DNA of 23,203 bases from Rhizobacter sp. (GTDB taxonomy: Bacteria; Pseudomonadota; Gammaproteobacteria; Burkholderiales; Burkholderiaceae_C), in the NCBI GenBank assembly GCA_014380155.1, contig JACMKJ010000479.1, forward strand, positions 1 to 23,203, read 5' to 3'. The notes below the pieces were generated by a model that did not search any database, was not told where the DNA came from, and worked only from the letters and a program-made list of their open reading frames with translations. Position numbers and translations under genes: made by a program. Shown in pieces: positions 21,572-23,203 of the stretch (its first letter is position 1; each line of letters opens with the position of its first letter).

Positions 21572-22726
21572 TCAGGGCTGGGTAAAACGATCGCCCGGCG
21601 TGACCGGTTCCTTGACCGTGAGGATCAGCGCATACGACATGCGGTTGAAGACGCGGAAGACGAAGAGGTTGCCATGCCGCTCATCGGGCAGCTTGATGCG
21701 CGTGCGCTGGCCGTCGGTCTTGTCGATGAGGCGGTCACCCGATCGCCACAGAGCGAGCACGTGCCCACTTTCCATGCCATCGCGGCTGCCTTTGTTCAGC
21801 GCCACTATCTGGTTCTGACCTGCCGTCAGGCCGTCACCGTAGATCGACACGATCTGGCCATCGATGTCTTTTTCCGGGGGGCGCGGGACGTAGTTGATGA
21901 ACTCCCGCGGTGGCACGGGAGAGAGCCTGTCGCCGACCCGGATTTCCTGTCGGACGGTCGTCACCGTGAAGGTGTCAGGCACCACCTCGCCCTTGACCGT
22001 GCCGCCTTTGCGGGTGTACTCGGCCACGCCGAGGTACACGGCTTCATAGCCCAGCACTTCGCCGGTGCCCGGGTCTTTCAGTGGACGGGGTTCGCGGAAG
22101 ACGCGGTAGTTTGGTGTGGAGCCCAACTCGCCACGCACATAGGCCAGGTCGCCGCGAGACAGCAGCACGCGGCCTTCTTGCGCGCCGACGACGCGTGGCG
22201 CCGATGCCAGCTGGTTGGTTTCGAAAATGACGGCTTCGTTGAGGAACGGTTCGATCAGGTGCAGTGCGATCGGCGGAATGCCCTGGCGGCCCAGGTCGCT
22301 GCTGCGAACGCGCGGCGAGAGGCGGCCCGAGGCGCCTTGGTCGCTGCCGTCACCGACACGCAGCGTGGCGCGGCCGTCGGCCTTGACAAGATAGAGCGTC
22401 TGCCCAGGAAAAATCAGGTGCGGGTTGCGAATCTGCTCGAGGTTCATGCCCCACAGCTCGGGCCAGCGCCAGGGGCTCTTGAGGTACATGCGGGAGATGT
22501 CCCACAGCGTGTCGCCCGACTTGACGGTGTAAACGTCGGGGGCGTTTTCGGCCAGTTCGGACAGCGGCACACCCGTTTCGGCAACTTGTTTGGCCGTGCT
22601 GCGCTGTTTCTGTGTGATGGGGAAGTTGGGTTCGGCCGCCATGGCGGCGCCGAGGCCAAGGCTGAGCGCCACAGTGATCGCAGAAGCCCGGAAAAATGAC
22701 AGGGCAGGACGGGTGCTTCGGGTCAT
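21572..22726 (-). CDS. Secreted LysM-domain peptidoglycan-binding protein
   Basis: This is a 384-residue exported protein. I chose the ATG at 22726, which has GGAG eight bases upstream and begins a signal peptide (residues 1-31, cleavage after AMAA or AMA), over the in-frame ATG at 22825, which would hide that signal. A single LysM domain spans about 65-114 (YTVKSGDTLWDISRMYL ... LIFPGQTLYLV) and should bind peptidoglycan. The remaining 270 residues form a beta-rich domain. It includes VLGYEAVYLGVAEYTRKGG, VRQEIRVGDRLSP and KGSRDGMESGHVLALWR, as in the LysM proteins encoded next to dprA in other Burkholderiales. No catalytic motif is recognised. It is divergent from def and first in the cluster with dprA and smg. 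Confidence 0.9.
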   Translation of the reverse strand: MTRSTRPALSFFRASAITVALSLGLGAAMAAEPNFPITQKQRSTAKQVAETGVPLSELAENAPDVYTVKSGDTLWDISRMYLKSPWRWPELWGMNLEQIRNPHLIFPGQTLYLVKADGRATLRVGDGSDQGASGRLSPRVRSSDLGRQGIPPIALHLIEPFLNEAVIFETNQLASAPRVVGAQEGRVLLSRGDLAYVRGELGSTPNYRVFREPRPLKDPGTGEVLGYEAVYLGVAEYTRKGGTVKGEVVPDTFTVTTVRQEIRVGDRLSPVPPREFINYVPRPPEKDIDGQIVSIYGDGLTAGQNQIVALNKGSRDGMESGHVLALWRSGDRLIDKTDGQRTRIKLPDERHGNLFVFRVFNRMSYALILTVKEPVTPGDRFTQP

Positions 22727-22837
22727 GAAGGTAAGTCTCCGGGCGCGCAGACAGCACAATGCTGGGCTGTGCGGTTTACTGAGCCGGCTGCAGCAGGCTG
22801 CTCGCAGTTCGGCGAAAATCTTCATTCAGTTTCGCAG

Positions 22838-22866
22838 ATTCTGCCTCTAAACCCTTGATATCGCAA
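22838..22866 (-). promoter_or_regulatory. Candidate sigma-70 promoter of the LysM-dprA-smg cluster
   Basis: On the minus strand, TTGCGA (22866-22861) is separated by exactly 17 bp from CAGAAT (22843-22838). The predicted start near 22831 gives a leader of about 105 nt before the LysM ATG. It lies in the 229-bp divergent region with def. Confidence 0.4.
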
Positions 22867-22955
22867 CGAAAGTCACCCGCCGATACCTTTGTTGTGTTGC
22901 CTGTCACGGCGGCCGGCGTTGCGCGCCGTCCACAGGCGCTTCATTCCTGATTTAC

Positions 22956-23203
22956 ATGGCCAAGCTCACCATCCTTCGTTACCCCGATCCACGCCTGCAC
23001 ACCGTCGCCAAGCCTGTAACCCAGGTCGACGAGCGCATTCGCCAACTGGTCGATGACATGCTCGAGACCATGTACGCTGCCGACGGTGTGGGCCTCGCGG
23101 CCACCCAGGTCGACGTGCACGAGCGCTTGATCGTGATCGATACCTCGGACTCGCGCGACGACCCCCATGTGCTTATCAACCCCGAACTGGTCGCCAAAAG
23201 CGC
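22956..23203 (+). CDS. def: Peptide deformylase (partial, 3' end missing)
   Basis: These are the first 82 codons of peptide deformylase, the metalloenzyme that removes the formyl group from the N-terminal methionine of new proteins. The start MAKLTILRYPDPRLHTVAKPV is the standard family N-terminus. Motif 1, GVGLAATQV (44-52), contains the glutamine of the active site. The metal-binding EGCLS and HExxH motifs lie beyond the window edge. It is divergent from the LysM gene, as expected for the def/LysM/dprA arrangement. No clear ribosome-binding site is seen before the ATG. Confidence 0.95.
   Translation, partial: MAKLTILRYPDPRLHTVAKPVTQVDERIRQLVDDMLETMYAADGVGLAATQVDVHERLIVIDTSDSRDDPHVLINPELVAKS

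Noticed and set aside
21536..22699. 387-codon plus-strand frame opposite the LysM gene
   Set aside because: It is antisense to a gene with a signal peptide and LysM domain, and has no recognisable domain of its own.
1..23203. CRISPR arrays, tRNA or rRNA genes, insertion sequences, phage genes
   Set aside because: I looked for regularly spaced repeats, tRNA-like T-loop motifs, terminal inverted repeats and integrase or transposase motifs and found none that stood up.

Overview
The window is GC-rich DNA (about two thirds G+C by eye) from what looks like a Burkholderiales betaproteobacterium, probably of the Rubrivivax/Leptothrix/Rhizobacter type. The reasons are the gene families (yajC-secD-secF, a DUF1631 protein, the LysM protein-dprA-smg cluster divergent from def, and a CysB regulator tied to a sulfate transporter) and the codon use. 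This placement is inferred from gene content, not from a marker gene. There is no rRNA, tRNA, CRISPR array, insertion sequence or prophage gene that I can recognise.

Layout. 1-307 (-): start of a glycine-zipper lipoprotein that runs off the left edge. 549-5564 (+): a complete ABC uptake system for sulfate and thiosulfate. It has two periplasmic binding proteins (one Sbp-like, one CysP-like), two permeases (CysT, CysW) and the ATPase CysA. 5648-12899 (+): an accessory block of two large paralogous lipoproteins, each with Ig-like modules and a PQQ-type glucose/sorbosone dehydrogenase domain, flanking a secreted S9 prolyl-oligopeptidase. 12906-13841 (-): the LysR-type regulator CysB, convergent with the second dehydrogenase. 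14103-17465 (+): yajC-secD-secF. 17509-19818 (+): a DUF1631 protein ending at a strong bidirectional terminator. 19885-22726 (-): a LysM protein, DprA and Smg, transcribed in that order. 22956-23203 (+): start of peptide deformylase, cut by the right edge.

How it fits together. CysB carries the known coinducer-contact residues at the standard positions and probably controls the transporter. The strongest regulatory observation is a 56-bp promoter layout shared by the upstream regions of sbp, the cysP-like gene and cysB. It consists of an 11-bp CGARTAAG-type box, then TYGTT, then a -10-like hexamer, all in identical register. I read this as a CysB-activated promoter class. The dehydrogenase/peptidase block sits between cysA and cysB and looks inserted into a sulfur locus. 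Its two dehydrogenases share long tracts of exact nucleotide identity, which suggests duplication with recent gene conversion. The second copy has gained two N-terminal repeats of a small two-cysteine module.
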